Positions 17,519-26,645 of a stretch of DNA of 50,741 nt are shown here, one piece after another. Positions within the stretch are counted from its first letter, which is position 1. Every line of letters begins with the position of its first letter. Made by a program: the position numbers and the translations under genes. Origin of the DNA: Peptococcaceae bacterium BRH_c23 (GTDB taxonomy: Bacteria; Bacillota_B; Desulfitobacteriia; Desulfitobacteriales; Desulfitobacteriaceae); NCBI GenBank assembly GCA_000961805.1, contig LADV01000006.1:1-50741 (forward strand), in the 5' to 3' direction. The notes below the pieces were generated by a model, which ran no database searches, had not been told where the DNA came from, and was given only the letters and a program-made list of their open reading frames with translations.

Positions 17519-18772
17519 ATGGCGATGGATCGGTATGTCATCACCGGAAAACAACGGTTAGAAGGAAATATCCGGGTAAGTGGAGCGAAAAACTCTTCCC
17601 TTCCCTTATTGGCAGCAACCCTTCTAGCTGAGGGGTCGTCAGCCTTATTAGAAATACCGGATTTAGCAGATATTACTCATATGGTTGAGGTACTTGAGCA
17701 TTTAGGATGCAAGGTTGTGCGTCAAAATGAGGCTTTACTTGTTAATGCTGGGGCTTTAGAGTCCTGTGATGTCGATGAAGGACTCATGCGCAAAATGCGT
17801 GCTTCAAATTTAATTTTAGGTCCACTATTGGCTCGGTATGGGCGGGTGAAAATCTCTAGACCTGGTGGTTGTGCCATAGGCTCACGTCCTATGGATCAAC
17901 ATATTAAGGGGCTTCAACAACTTGGTGTAAGAGTAAAAGAAAAACATGGCTATATCGAAGCTTGGGCGGATCGATTACAGGGGGCAGATGTTTACTTGGA
18001 TGTCCCAAGTGTAGGGGCTACAGAAAATATTATGATGGCTGCAGTCTTAGCAAAAGGTGTAACGGTGATTCGCAATGCGGCACGTGAACCGGAAATTGTC
18101 GATTTACAACTATTTTTAAATAGAATGGGAGCAAAAGTACGCGGAGCAGGAATGGATGTCTTGAGAATCGACGGGGTAGATGCGCTCCACCCTGCAGAAC
18201 ATACTGTCATACCGGATCGGATCGAGGCGGGTACCCATATGATTGCTGCGGTCATGACCGAAGGAAATGTGCTGATCGAGAATGTAGTATCAGAACATCT
18301 GGAACCGGTAATCGCTAAATTACGCCAAGCAGGAGCCAGTATAACCCTGATGGATGAAGCAGTTCGTGTTCAACAACGGGGAAGAATTCAAAGTGTAGAT
18401 CTTAAGACAATGCCCTATCCTGGATTTCCCACGGATATGCATCCACAGTTTATGGCGTTGCTTTCTTGTGCGGAAGGAACTAGTATCATTACTGAGACGA
18501 TCTTTGAAAATCGTTTTCAGCATGTGGATGAGTTACGGCGTATGGGAGCTCAAATAACGGTTGAGGGGAGAACGGCAGTGATTCGTGGGGTGGAAACTCT
18601 AGAAGGTGCTTTCGTTGAGGCTACTGACCTCCGAGCTGGTGCAGCCCTTTTTCTGGCAGCACTCGCGGCAGAGGAAGCTACAGTCCTTGAAAAGGTAGAT
18701 TTTATTGATCGTGGGTATGAAAGGCTAGAAGAGAAATATTGCCAATTAGGAGCCAAGGTTGTGCGTGTGTAA
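17519..18772 (+). CDS. murA: UDP-N-acetylglucosamine 1-carboxyvinyltransferase MurA
   Basis: 417 aa, EPSP-synthase fold; first committed step of peptidoglycan synthesis (transfer of enolpyruvate from PEP) and target of fosfomycin. The catalytic Cys is present (C118 in [11 protein letters not shown]), so fosfomycin sensitivity of the enzyme is expected. N-terminal [17 protein letters not shown] and the later [14 protein letters not shown] block (FPTD-Q) are typical. The ATG at 17519 follows AAGAGGAGG at 17503-17511. A promoter and ftsQ follow. Confidence 0.96.
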   Translation: MAMDRYVITGKQRLEGNIRVSGAKNSSLPLLAATLLAEGSSALLEIPDLADITHMVEVLEHLGCKVVRQNEALLVNAGALESCDVDEGLMRKMRASNLILGPLLARYGRVKISRPGGCAIGSRPMDQHIKGLQQLGVRVKEKHGYIEAWADRLQGADVYLDVPSVGATENIMMAAVLAKGVTVIRNAAREPEIVDLQLFLNRMGAKVRGAGMDVLRIDGVDALHPAEHTVIPDRIEAGTHMIAAVMTEGNVLIENVVSEHLEPVIAKLRQAGASITLMDEAVRVQQRGRIQSVDLKTMPYPGFPTDMHPQFMALLSCAEGTSIITETIFENRFQHVDELRRMGAQITVEGRTAVIRGVETLEGAFVEATDLRAGAALFLAALAAEEATVLEKVDFIDRGYERLEEKYCQLGAKVVRV

Positions 18773-18847
18773 TTGAAGTCAATCAGCGTCGAAGGTGTAA
18801 AAAAAAACTTATGACATATTTTGTCAATAAAAGTCTCCTAAAAAAGC

Positions 18848-18877
18848 ATGACAGAATAGGACTGTATTCGTTATACT
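18848..18877 (+). promoter_or_regulatory. Putative sigma-A promoter for ftsQ-sbp
   Basis: ATGACA (18848-18853, 5 of 6 to the -35 consensus), an 18-base spacer, and TATACT (18872-18877, 5 of 6 to the -10 consensus). It lies 22 bases before the ftsQ start, inside the 126-base gap after murA, so ftsQ can be transcribed separately from the mur genes. Confidence 0.5.
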
Positions 18878-18898
18878 GGGACGAGGAGGAAAGCTAAA

Positions 18899-19624
18899 AT
18901 GCAACCCAAGAAAATGAATACGTCCTTTCTCTATGTCGCAGGTTTGACGATGCTGCTTGCACTGGGTATGGTGCTCTTTGTGCGCTCGGGTGCCTTTGCA
19001 GTTAAACATGTCATTGTGCAGGGACTTAGTGTGATTTCTGAAAATGATATCTTAAAATTGGCGCATGGGATACAAGGACAAAACAGTTTGCTCTTCGATC
19101 AAAAGGCCTTAAGTCATAAAATTTCTTTACACCCGCTTGTTCAAAGCGTACATTTCCAGCGGAAGCTTCCCAACACTCTTATCATACAGGTGACAGAACG
19201 AACCCCGATTGCGTTGGTCGCGGTCCCGAACGGAGTCTTGGAGGTCGATAACGAAGGTATATTTCTACGACGATTGGAAAGTTGGCCCAAAATAGATTAT
19301 CCTGTTATTAGTGGAATAACTCTTTCCGACACGGTAGGACCAGGTCAAAGTCTAGCGAATCCTCTGCTCACGGCTGCGCTTCGCTTACTGGGACAAGCTC
19401 CCCCCGAATTGCTTTTACAGATAGGAGAGCTGCATGTCAATGAAATACAACAAATGACCTTGTTCTTAACTAGTGGAGTAGAAGTTCGATTGGGACAAGC
19501 CAATGATTGGATCGATAAATTAAAGGCCTTATATCAACTTATTAGCGACAATGGGTATACATCGATTCAACAAGGGGTACGATACATAGATTTTACTGCG
19601 GTAAAGCCAGTGATTGGCCGCTAA
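18899..19624 (+). CDS. ftsQ: Cell division protein FtsQ/DivIB
   Basis: 241 aa bitopic membrane protein. It has a short basic N-terminus, one membrane segment (about 10-30), a POTRA domain (about 32-100, beginning FAVKHVIVQGLSVISENDI), then a β-domain with the usual ERTPIALV and LEVDNEGIFL motifs. With FtsL and DivIC it forms the septal scaffold that activates the SEDS-PBP synthase. The ATG at 18899 has GAGGAGGA at 18883-18890. It is followed at 20 bases by sbp. Confidence 0.9.
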   Translation: MQPKKMNTSFLYVAGLTMLLALGMVLFVRSGAFAVKHVIVQGLSVISENDILKLAHGIQGQNSLLFDQKALSHKISLHPLVQSVHFQRKLPNTLIIQVTERTPIALVAVPNGVLEVDNEGIFLRRLESWPKIDYPVISGITLSDTVGPGQSLANPLLTAALRLLGQAPPELLLQIGELHVNEIQQMTLFLTSGVEVRLGQANDWIDKLKALYQLISDNGYTSIQQGVRYIDFTAVKPVIGR

Positions 19625-19644
19625 ATCAGGGAGGAAATGTAAAA

Positions 19645-19974
19645 ATGTGGTTACCGCTCTTAGGCCTAGTATTAGGATTGGCGATTGGGTATGTCAGCCC
19701 GTTTTCGGTCCCTATTGAATATGCTAAATATTTATCCGTCGGAATCCTGGCAGCCTTGGATTCTGTCTTAGGAGGGATACGTTCTGCTCAAGAAGATCAT
19801 TTTGATAGCGCCGTGTTCTTAACAGGATTTTTTAGTAATATGCTCCTTGCAGCCCTGTTAGCCTACGTGGGAGATCGTATCGGAGTGGATCTTTATTTAG
19901 CGGCTGTGGTGGCATTTGGGGTCCGTATATTCCAAAACTTAGGAAGCATTCGACGGCATCTTATAAAAAAATAA
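19645..19974 (+). CDS. sbp: Small basic family protein (Sbp, DUF1290)
   Basis: 109 aa with three predicted membrane segments (about 2-22, 48-74, 78-98) and a basic C-terminus (RRHLIKK). The segment YAKYLSVGILAALDSVLGGIRS is the recognisable core of the Sbp/DUF1290 family, which commonly lies between ftsQ and ftsA/ftsZ in Gram-positive dcw clusters. Its molecular function is not known. The ATG at 19645 has GGGAGG at 19629-19634. Confidence 0.88.
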   Translation: MWLPLLGLVLGLAIGYVSPFSVPIEYAKYLSVGILAALDSVLGGIRSAQEDHFDSAVFLTGFFSNMLLAALLAYVGDRIGVDLYLAAVVAFGVRIFQNLGSIRRHLIKK

Positions 19975-20271
19975 AGTGAGTTTAGCCTGAGATAATCTTA
20001 TGGGAACTTTGTAAAAACTTTTTTTCAAATAGAGGGATAAAGCATTAACATATAGAATTTGTATCAGCGTATGTAATTTATCTTAATGAAATGTTTTATT
20101 TTTATGTTAATGGGCATGTTCAACACCGAAATTATTGGATTAGCAGTAGGGTAAGTTTAGGGCATCGTGGTTTTACAAATGCAGGTGCTTGGACGGCAAA
20201 GCCGAATATTAGAGACCTGATACTTTCCAAGGGATAGCAGGTTAGAATGAAGCGAGGGGGTTATAACCTAA
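19975..20271 (+). other. Leader region of ftsZ (297 bp, no gene)
   Basis: An AT-rich first half (19990-20110) and a more mixed second half. No open frame of substance, no clear hairpin terminator, and no promoter I would defend; TTGTAT at 20059 with CTTAAT at 20082 is the best weak candidate. In most Firmicutes ftsA would lie here; no trace of it is seen. The ftsZ ribosome site GAGGGGG is at 20254-20260. Confidence 0.5.
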
Positions 20272-21333
20272 ATGCTGGAATTTGATACGGACTTAAACCA
20301 ATTTGCAGAAATAAAGGTAATTGGTGTAGGTGGTGGTGGAAACAATGCGGTTAATCGTATGATTACCGCTGGATTACAAGGGGTGGATTTCGTAACAGTC
20401 AATACAGACTCACAAGCCTTACAGCTTTCCCGCGCGGGTCAAAAGGTACAAATCGGGATAAAGCTGACTAAAGGACTTGGAGCTGGCGCTAATCCGGAGA
20501 TTGGAGCTAAAGCAGCGGAAGAAAGTCGCGAAGAACTCGCTAAGGTGCTCAAAGGGGCGGATATGGTCTTCGTTACGGCTGGGATGGGAGGCGGAACAGG
20601 TACTGGTGCGGCTCCTATTGTAGCAGAAGTGGCCAAAGAAATGGGTGCGTTAACGGTAGGGGTGGTTACACGGCCATTTACCTTTGAAGGCCGTAAGCGA
20701 GCTATGCAGGCTGAAAAAGGGATTGCTGAACTCAAAAGTAAAGTGGATACACTGATTACTATCCCGAATGATCGTTTACTGCAAGTAGTGGACAAGCATA
20801 CAACGATTCATGAGGCGTTTCGGATTGCTGATGATGTCCTGAGGCAAGGGGTACAGGGTATTTCTGATCTAATCGCGGTTCCTGGACTGATTAATTTAGA
20901 TTTCGCGGATGTTAAAACTATTATGTCCAATACAGGTTCTGCACTCATGGGTATTGGTCAGGCAACTGGAGAAAATCGTGCTGCAGATGCAGCTCGAAAA
21001 GCAATTTCCAGTCCCTTGCTAGAGACTTCGATTGAGGGAGCTAAAGGTGTGCTCCTGAACATTACCGGTGGGACTAATTTAACGCTCTTTGAAGTGAACG
21101 AAGCAGCTGGAATTATCGCGGAAGCAGCAGATCCTGAAGCCAATATTATTTTTGGAGCAGTCATTGATGAGAATCTTAAGGAAGAAATAAGGGTCACCGT
21201 GATTGCTACTGGATTTGACCAGCATTGGGCTGGATTTGGAGTAGCCCCAGGAAAAGTTCAGGAGAACATTATTAAGACAGTTTCCAAGGAAAGTGACGTT
21301 GATATCCCCGAGTTCCTGCGGCGCAGACGTTAA
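20272..21333 (+). CDS. ftsZ: Cell division protein FtsZ
   Basis: 353 aa tubulin-like GTPase that polymerises into the Z-ring. It has the GTP-binding G-loop [12 protein letters not shown] (signature 107-113), the NTDSQAL and NLDFADV (T7 synergy loop) motifs, a short C-terminal linker, and the conserved C-terminal tail [12 protein letters not shown] that binds FtsA and SepF. ftsA is absent from this window, whereas sepF is present at 31654. The ATG at 20272 follows GAGGGGG. Two large hairpins follow it. Confidence 0.97.
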   Translation: MLEFDTDLNQFAEIKVIGVGGGGNNAVNRMITAGLQGVDFVTVNTDSQALQLSRAGQKVQIGIKLTKGLGAGANPEIGAKAAEESREELAKVLKGADMVFVTAGMGGGTGTGAAPIVAEVAKEMGALTVGVVTRPFTFEGRKRAMQAEKGIAELKSKVDTLITIPNDRLLQVVDKHTTIHEAFRIADDVLRQGVQGISDLIAVPGLINLDFADVKTIMSNTGSALMGIGQATGENRAADAARKAISSPLLETSIEGAKGVLLNITGGTNLTLFEVNEAAGIIAEAADPEANIIFGAVIDENLKEEIRVTVIATGFDQHWAGFGVAPGKVQENIIKTVSKESDVDIPEFLRRRR

Positions 21334-21371
21334 TTAAAAGCAAGTATGCAAACGGTTAAATCAATTTACCA

Positions 21372-21415
21372 AAGTTTAATAACCCCCACTTCTAGAAGTG
21401 GGGGTTATTAAACTT
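21372..21415 (+). terminator. Long perfect palindrome after ftsZ
   Basis: A perfect 21-bp inverted repeat (21372-21392 with 21395-21415) with only TA at the centre. The GC-rich core CCCCCACTTCTAGAAGTGGGGG is flanked by A/T arms, so it can terminate transcription from either side. A near-identical core (CCCACTTCTAC...) recurs at the very end of the window. Confidence 0.7.
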
Positions 21416-21418
21416 ACA

Positions 21419-21458
21419 AAAGCGGGCAGATCATTCGGAAGAGCTGCCCGCTTTATTT
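21419..21458. terminator. Bidirectional terminator between ftsZ and the convergent mcp gene
   Basis: An 11-bp stem AAAGCGGGCAG (21419-21429) with CTGCCCGCTTT (21444-21454), with A-run before and T-run after. It fits termination of both ftsZ (+) and the receptor gene on the other strand. Confidence 0.8.
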
Positions 21459-21472
21459 ATGATGCATTCTTG

Positions 21473-23092
21473 CTACCAATCAAAACGTTGAATAACACGG
21501 TGTAATTGAGACGAAGTTTTAGCTAATTCTGCAGAAATGGCGGCTATTTCCTGGGTCGAATCCATTTGCTGTTCTACAGTCGTTGCCGCTTGAGTTGCCC
21601 CTTCAGCAAATTGAGTGGCTATCGACGTAGCTTGCCTTTGAGCTTCGGCTAAGAGTTGACTCTGAGTTAGCAATCGATCGGCATTTTGGAGGTTTTCGTC
21701 GACTTTAATCGAGGTAGCATTAATCACTTCGTCTAGAGAGGTGATTGCTTTTCCAGCCTTTTCAATCACCTCTTTGCCATGATTAACCTCACCCATTCCT
21801 TGACTAATGTTTTCAACCGTTGTTTTGACCATCCCTTGAACATTAGAAATCAATTCCATAATTTGATGAGAAGAATGAGCTGAACTGTCCGCAAGCTTTC
21901 TGACTTCATCTGCAACGACGGCGAACCCTCTGCCATGTTCTCCAGCCCGGGCAGCTTCGATAGCTGCATTTAAGGCCAATAGATTGGTTTGAGCGGAGAT
22001 TCCGTTGATAACTGAGATGATATCCCCGATCTTTTGTGCCTGCTCGGCTAAATCCAGAATCGAATGATGGGCTTGCTCGGTAACCTGATAAATAACGCCC
22101 ATCTCCCGAATTGCTTCTTTGACCGCTAAGCTGCCATCATGACTCGTGGCTTTAGCGGATGTTGCTAAGGAAAGGACTTGCTGAGTACTGGTTAAGATAC
22201 TTTGAGAAGCGGATTGGATTTCATCCACTTGTTTTTGGGACATCTTCATTCCTTGAATTTGTTCAGTAGCTCCAGCGCTAAACTGTTCTAATGTGGCTGC
22301 TATTGTTTCTTGATTTTCCACTAAAGTGTGAGTATGGGTGGCTTGAGTTTGACTCATATCCTGAACTCGCTCGGAAAAAGAAGCCAGATCCGTGATGATT
22401 GATTTCATGCCGAGAGATACCTTGTTAACTTCATAAGATAAGTTACCCAATTCATCGTCTGTATGCGCTTTGGCTAGAAGTTTCAAATTCCCTTTGGCGA
22501 TCGCCTTAGTCACTTTAAAGGTTTCGTTAAGAGCAGTCTTAAATTTATTCTTTAGCCAGACACTATAAAGAGTTTGTACCCCTAGAGCGATCAGCGAAGA
22601 GATAATAGAAACTGTTGAAAAGGAGCTTAAAATAACCCAGGCTCCACCGAGAAAAAGAAGGGGAAGTATTCCTGTAAACAACTGCTTGGATAGTTGAAGC
22701 TTTTGAAGAGGAATACCTAAACGCACAGTATAAAGATGCTGTCCTTTGATGAAAATTGGACTTGCAGCGTCCAGTAAAACTTCACCTGTATTACGATGGT
22801 AAATCTGAGTAATGGATTGAGTACATTGAGCAGCTTTGAGCTCAATCTCATTGTTAAAGTAAATACCTTCCCGTAAACGATTCGAGTGAACTAACGCCAG
22901 TCCGTTTAAGTCACAAAGCACTAAGAATTCATGGGGTCCGAGGTTGCGATCGATTGCTTCTCTGATGGGTTTATCGGCACTTGTTAAATCCTCATATTGA
23001 TCTAGGATGCCCTGCAACTCTTTGGCGATGTGAGAAATGGTTTCTAAGCCACGTTTCTGCTGAGTATAACTTACTTTTTGAGTTATAGCCAT
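21473..23092 (-). CDS. Methyl-accepting chemotaxis protein with N-terminal cytoplasmic-side sensor
   Basis: 539 aa. Residues 1-130 form a sensor-like domain (about 55-130, with FLVLCDLNGLALVHSNR and IFIKGQHLYTVRLGIPL, reminiscent of single-Cache/PAS folds) that has no membrane segment before it. Two adjacent hydrophobic segments follow (about 138-157 and 160-180), then a HAMP-like linker (about 185-235). The signalling coiled coil contains the conserved hairpin tip ISAQTNLLALNAAIEAARAGEHGRGFAVVADEVRKLA. This order would place both sensor and signalling parts in the cytoplasm, with a membrane hairpin between. It is the only gene on the - strand and faces ftsZ across a shared terminator. The start ATG at 23092 has AAAGGTGG about 9 bases upstream. 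Confidence 0.92.
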   Translation of the reverse strand: MAITQKVSYTQQKRGLETISHIAKELQGILDQYEDLTSADKPIREAIDRNLGPHEFLVLCDLNGLALVHSNRLREGIYFNNEIELKAAQCTQSITQIYHRNTGEVLLDAASPIFIKGQHLYTVRLGIPLQKLQLSKQLFTGILPLLFLGGAWVILSSFSTVSIISSLIALGVQTLYSVWLKNKFKTALNETFKVTKAIAKGNLKLLAKAHTDDELGNLSYEVNKVSLGMKSIITDLASFSERVQDMSQTQATHTHTLVENQETIAATLEQFSAGATEQIQGMKMSQKQVDEIQSASQSILTSTQQVLSLATSAKATSHDGSLAVKEAIREMGVIYQVTEQAHHSILDLAEQAQKIGDIISVINGISAQTNLLALNAAIEAARAGEHGRGFAVVADEVRKLADSSAHSSHQIMELISNVQGMVKTTVENISQGMGEVNHGKEVIEKAGKAITSLDEVINATSIKVDENLQNADRLLTQSQLLAEAQRQATSIATQFAEGATQAATTVEQQMDSTQEIAAISAELAKTSSQLHRVIQRFDW

Positions 23093-23546
23093 GATCCTCT
23101 ACCACCTTTATGTATTATGTATTATGGGAATGCGAAAATGAAAGGAAGGAGATTTGTGGAAAGAAGTACTCTCTCCAAATTGTAGATGAGGGAGGTAATT
23201 TACAATAACACGAGCTCAATATTTTTACAATTAAAATTGTTTTATAAGCGCATCGATGTATGTAGAGCCAACCAATGCTTCGTTTGAGCGTCATGGAAAA
23301 GAGCGAATTGGCTATCTCTGGTCAAACCACAAAACGGATTAATTGTGAAGGGCGCTTTAGTAATCCCAGCCAATATGGCAAAGGAGTTAGAGTTTGATGT
23401 CGTGATCGTTTATGGTGTGGTGAAGGATGATTAGAGTGCCTAAGTGAAGGTGAGTTTGCATATCCTGTCGACCTATATGTTTCTCGGAGAAAAATCTACA
23501 CCACTCGCATTGGTTTTCCTAAAAAATTCCATTTCGCCCCCCTGAA
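23093..23546. other. Gene-poor region upstream of spoIIGA with possible coding remnants
   Basis: About 450 bases between the divergent mcp and spoIIGA genes. Short fragments look coding-like, for example 23345-23434 (GTG start, VKGALVIPANMAKELEF...), and another frame at about 23436-23570, but each is short and frames do not join. They may be debris of a lost gene; I cannot name it. Near 23110 two ATAATACAT units on the - strand may be part of the mcp promoter. TGTCGAC at 23466-23472 resembles a Spo0A box. Confidence 0.35.
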
Positions 23547-23580
23547 AGCGACAGGTTTTATTAGCTTCTTTAGATATAAT
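23547..23580 (+). promoter_or_regulatory. Putative Spo0A-activated promoter of spoIIGA
   Basis: A perfect TATAAT at 23575-23580 lies 32 bases before the spoIIGA ATG. No good -35 hexamer is present; instead AGCGACA (23547-23553) sits there, matching 5 of 7 bases of the 0A box TTCGACA. A better 0A-like site (TGTCGAC, 6 of 7 to the complement) is at 23466-23472. In Bacillus the spoIIG promoter is a sigma-A promoter activated by phosphorylated Spo0A, so this arrangement is expected, but the match is modest. Confidence 0.4.
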
Positions 23581-23611
23581 TTTTACAGAAGTGTTAGAAA
23601 GGGTGTACCAG

Positions 23612-24529
23612 ATGGACGTAGCAGAGACTTATCTCGATCTGGATATTCTCATTAACGGGGGAATGGACACTCTGCTTCTTATCCTGATTGGTAGGCTCAT
23701 TCGTTTTCCAATCCGACCGTACAGAATCTTGGTTGCGACTATACTAGGTGAGATTCCAGTGGTTTTAGCCTGTTATTCTGTAGCTCCGTGGACCACATTA
23801 AGCAAATGGGTTATTCCCTTTCTTATGGTTGGGGTTGCTTTCCCAACCAGGAAATTGAGGGGATTTCTCAAAGCGCTGATAGGGTTTTGGCTTCTTTCTG
23901 CAGGTCTTGGTGGATTTGTGTATGCCTTATGGGGGTGGTTTAATTTTGAGGATGGATTGGGTCGTGAGCGCTTAACTCTGGTTTTAAGCAATTTGTGGAT
24001 TCTTCCGTTAGCGGCAGTGATGTGGTGGTTATTACAGCTTGTTTGGCAGAGATGGCAGGACAGAAACTCCTTACTAAATCAAATTATCTACGATTTGGAA
24101 ATCAGGTTTGGCGGTGATGAACGTGAAGTAGTGCGCATTAAAGCGTTAATGGACACTGGAAATCATTTGCGAGATCCAATGACTGGCCACCCGGTTATTC
24201 TACTTGAAGAGGAGGTCGCAGCAAGTGCGATGCCCGATAATTTGAGGGCATTTCTAAAGGTCCCTTGGCAAGACGTCGAAAACCCTCGGCCTTTAGTTTG
24301 GCAAAGTAATCCTGATCTAATAAAACAGATTGTTTTCATCCCCTTTCAAACAATTGATCGCCAAAGTTGGCTTCTTGGTATTAGACCTGAGGGCGTAACA
24401 TGTTACGAAAAAAAGAAATCCCGACAAATCCAGGCAACCGTGGCACTCGTCAAACAAGTCTTAAGTTCAGAGGGTGAATATCAAGCGTTACTACACCCAG
24501 AACATGTGCAGAAAGGTGGAGATAGTTAG
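23612..24529 (+). CDS. spoIIGA: Sporulation sigma-E factor-processing peptidase SpoIIGA
   Basis: 305 aa. The N-terminal half has about five membrane segments; the C-terminal half is an aspartic-protease-like domain with the catalytic motif MDTGNHLRDP (Asp at 181). After a signal from the forespore it cleaves pro-sigma-E in the mother cell. The ATG at 23612 is preferred (GAAAGGG at 23597-23603, protein starting MDVAETYLDLDILINGGMD as in relatives); a GTG at 23591 would place the start too close to the -10 box. The stop codon is directly followed by the sigE ATG, so the protease and its substrate are co-transcribed. Confidence 0.93.
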   Translation: MDVAETYLDLDILINGGMDTLLLILIGRLIRFPIRPYRILVATILGEIPVVLACYSVAPWTTLSKWVIPFLMVGVAFPTRKLRGFLKALIGFWLLSAGLGGFVYALWGWFNFEDGLGRERLTLVLSNLWILPLAAVMWWLLQLVWQRWQDRNSLLNQIIYDLEIRFGGDEREVVRIKALMDTGNHLRDPMTGHPVILLEEEVAASAMPDNLRAFLKVPWQDVENPRPLVWQSNPDLIKQIVFIPFQTIDRQSWLLGIRPEGVTCYEKKKSRQIQATVALVKQVLSSEGEYQALLHPEHVQKGGDS

Positions 24530-25255
24530 ATGAAGTGGTGGAGTAATGTTCAAGATAGGGTTAGACGGCTTTGGTTCCTGCTTCTTCAGAAGGTCTGTGG
24601 AGTTAGTGGGATTTATTATGTTGGAAGCAGTGAAGCTCTCCCACCACCACTTAACTCGGATGAAGAAGGGGTCCTCTTGGAGCGACTGGAAATGGGGGAC
24701 TTCTCCATCAGGGATATTTTAATCGAACGCAACCTTCGTCTTGTCGTTTATATTGCTCGGAAATTCGAAAATACGGGAATCGGAATTGAAGACCTTGTTT
24801 CGATCGGCACAATTGGACTCATTAAAGCAGTCAATACGTTTGATCCTCAAAAGAAAATAAAACTTGCAACTTACGCCTCGCGATGTATTGAAAATGAAAT
24901 ATTAATGTATCTTAGACGAAACAATAAGACACGTTCCGAAGTATCATTTGATGAACCCTTAAATATTGATTGGGATGGCAACGAATTACTGTTATCCGAT
25001 GTTTTGGGTACAGAGAATGACATTATCTCAAAACCCATCGAAGAGCAGGTAGATCGCCAATTGTTGCATTTAGCGATGGGTAGACTTACAAATCGAGAAA
25101 AAGTGATTATGGAATTAAGGTTTGGTTTGGATGATGGGGTGGAAAAAACTCAAAAAGAAGTAGCCGACCGCTTGGGGATCTCGCAGTCTTATATTTCGCG
25201 GCTCGAGAAGAGGATTATTCGCAGATTGCGTAAAGAATTTTGCCGATTGGAATAA
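24530..25255 (+). CDS. sigE: RNA polymerase sporulation sigma factor sigma-E (pro-protein)
   Basis: 241 aa. An N-terminal pro-sequence of roughly 27-30 residues, hydrophobic and basic ([13 protein letters not shown]), precedes the [13 protein letters not shown] segment where mature sigma-E begins. Regions 2 and 4 are almost identical in character to Bacillus sigma-E ([50 protein letters not shown]). It directs the first mother-cell programme. It starts one base after the spoIIGA stop; sigG follows after 56 bases. Confidence 0.97.
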   Translation: MKWWSNVQDRVRRLWFLLLQKVCGVSGIYYVGSSEALPPPLNSDEEGVLLERLEMGDFSIRDILIERNLRLVVYIARKFENTGIGIEDLVSIGTIGLIKAVNTFDPQKKIKLATYASRCIENEILMYLRRNNKTRSEVSFDEPLNIDWDGNELLLSDVLGTENDIISKPIEEQVDRQLLHLAMGRLTNREKVIMELRFGLDDGVEKTQKEVADRLGISQSYISRLEKRIIRRLRKEFCRLE

Positions 25256-25311
25256 CCTAAACTGTGTTAGGGTATACTTCCCAACAGAATTGGCTGGGAG
25301 GTGCTCTTAGA

Positions 25312-26085
25312 TTGGCATTAAATAAAGTTGAGATTTGTGGAGTAAACACCTCGAAGTTGCCCGTGTTATCCAGCGTAAAAATGAAAGAGTTGTTTGTGAT
25401 CTATCAAGCTGGAAATCGCAGCGCGCGGGACAAACTTATCCATGGAAACCTCCGTCTTGTTCTCAGTGTGATTCAACGGTTTACGAATCGTGGAGAATAT
25501 GTGGATGACCTTTTCCAAGTAGGCTGCATCGGGTTGATGAAAGCGATTGACAATTTTGACCTTGGACAGAATGTTAAGTTCTCCACCTATGCGGTTCCCA
25601 TGATCATCGGGGAAATTCGCCGTTATCTAAGAGATAACAATCCAATACGTGTGAGTCGGTCCCTGCGGGATATTGCCTATAAGGCACTTCAAGTTCGTGA
25701 CCAGTTGGTTAGTGAGCGCTCCTGCGAACCAACTGTGGCAGAGATCGCCCATAAGCTTTCGCTACCAAGAGAAGACGTTGTTTTTGCCTTAGATGCTATC
25801 CAGGAACCGATCTCTTTGTTTGAGCCCATCTATCATGACGGAGGAGATCCGATTTTTGTCATGGATCAAATAGGAGACGATAAGCAGTCGGATACTGGTT
25901 GGGTAGAAGGGCTTGCCGTGCGGGAAGCTTTGCGACGTTTAAGTGAACGAGAAAAATTGATCTTATCACTGCGCTTTTTTCAGGGTAAAACTCAGATGGA
26001 AGTCGCGGATGAGATCGGAATTTCTCAGGCTCAGGTTTCTCGCCTTGAGAAAGCCGCCATGGTACACATGCGCAAGTATGTTTAG
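25312..26085 (+). CDS. sigG: RNA polymerase sporulation sigma factor sigma-G
   Basis: 257 aa forespore sigma factor. I start at the TTG at 25312 because the protein then begins MALNKVEICGVNTSKLPVL, matching the family N-terminus, and GGGAGGTG at 25297-25304 is well spaced; a GTG at 25264 would add 16 residues. Regions 2 and 4 are clear (GCIGLMKAIDNFD, FSTYAVPMIIGEIRRYLRDNN, GISQAQVSRLEKAA). spoIIGA-sigE-sigG is the conserved sporulation order. Expression from its own forespore promoter is likely; GTATA at 25272-25276 could be a -35 element of the sigma-F/G type, with no clear -10. Confidence 0.96.
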   Translation: MALNKVEICGVNTSKLPVLSSVKMKELFVIYQAGNRSARDKLIHGNLRLVLSVIQRFTNRGEYVDDLFQVGCIGLMKAIDNFDLGQNVKFSTYAVPMIIGEIRRYLRDNNPIRVSRSLRDIAYKALQVRDQLVSERSCEPTVAEIAHKLSLPREDVVFALDAIQEPISLFEPIYHDGGDPIFVMDQIGDDKQSDTGWVEGLAVREALRRLSEREKLILSLRFFQGKTQMEVADEIGISQAQVSRLEKAAMVHMRKYV

Positions 26086-26086
26086 G

Positions 26087-26326
26087 CGAGGCACGAGGCA
26101 CGAAGCGCGATGCGTGATTATAGTGTGTTCAGTATTCTAATATCGAGCCTTGTAGCTCGATTAGAGCATCTGCGATGCGTCAGAGGTGATATATAATATT
26201 CGCGCCTCGAACATCGCGCCTCGCATTAGGGCTATTTTGAAACCTTCCCTCATAGGATTAGATATACGATGCACGAGGGGCGGGGTTCAATATTCGAACC
26301 TCGAACCTCAAACATCGAACCTCGAT
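26087..26326 (+). repeat. 7-bp periodic CGA repeat arrays, site 3 (after sigG)
   Basis: Three arrays fill the gap between sigG and ylmC. 26087-26114: CGAGGCA twice, CGAAGCG, CGATGCG, beginning one base after the stop codon. 26201-26228: CGCGCCT, CGAACAT, CGCGCCT, CGCATTA. 26295-26326: CGAACCT twice, CAAACAT, CGAACCT, then CGAT. Between them, ATCGAGC/GCTCGAT (26142-26148, 26155-26161) forms a hairpin. The arrays are separated by ordinary AT-rich sequence. No gene is seen here. Confidence 0.8.
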
Positions 26327-26343
26327 CAGGGGGGGATGTAACA

Positions 26344-26619
26344 ATGCGTGTCTCAGATTTACGAATGTTGGATATTGTGAATGTTAAGGATGGACGAAGG
26401 CTTGGGCCAATTAAGGACCTAGATCTGGATCTGGAACGGGGCGTTGTCAAAGGAATTGTTGTGCCGGGACCCTCGAAAAGCTGGGGACTCTTTGGCGGTG
26501 GCAAGACGGAAGATTACTTTATCCCATGGGATCGCGTAAAGAAGATTGGGGTGGATGTCATTTTAGTCGATGTCAATGATTTGCCTGAATTTAATATTGA
26601 AAACGAAGAGCGTCGCTAG
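26344..26619 (+). CDS. ylmC: YlmC/YmxH-family PRC-barrel sporulation protein
   Basis: 91 aa, a single PRC-barrel-like domain (MRVSDLRMLDIVNVKDGRRLG at the start, IDYDFIPW-like strand YFIPWDRVKKIG). Family members (YlmC/YmxH) occur next to sigG or sigE in spore-formers, and some are under sporulation sigma factors. The biochemical role is not known. The ATG at 26344 follows a G-run ribosome site at 26329-26335; reading further upstream translates heptamer repeats only. A two-tier hairpin follows. Confidence 0.88.
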   Translation: MRVSDLRMLDIVNVKDGRRLGPIKDLDLDLERGVVKGIVVPGPSKSWGLFGGGKTEDYFIPWDRVKKIGVDVILVDVNDLPEFNIENEERR

Positions 26620-26645
26620 ACCGTCGCAAACGTTACTTAGATTTG

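Noticed and set aside
26087..26326. CRISPR array
   Set aside because: Repeat units are 7 bases with no spacers of constant length, and no cas genes are nearby.
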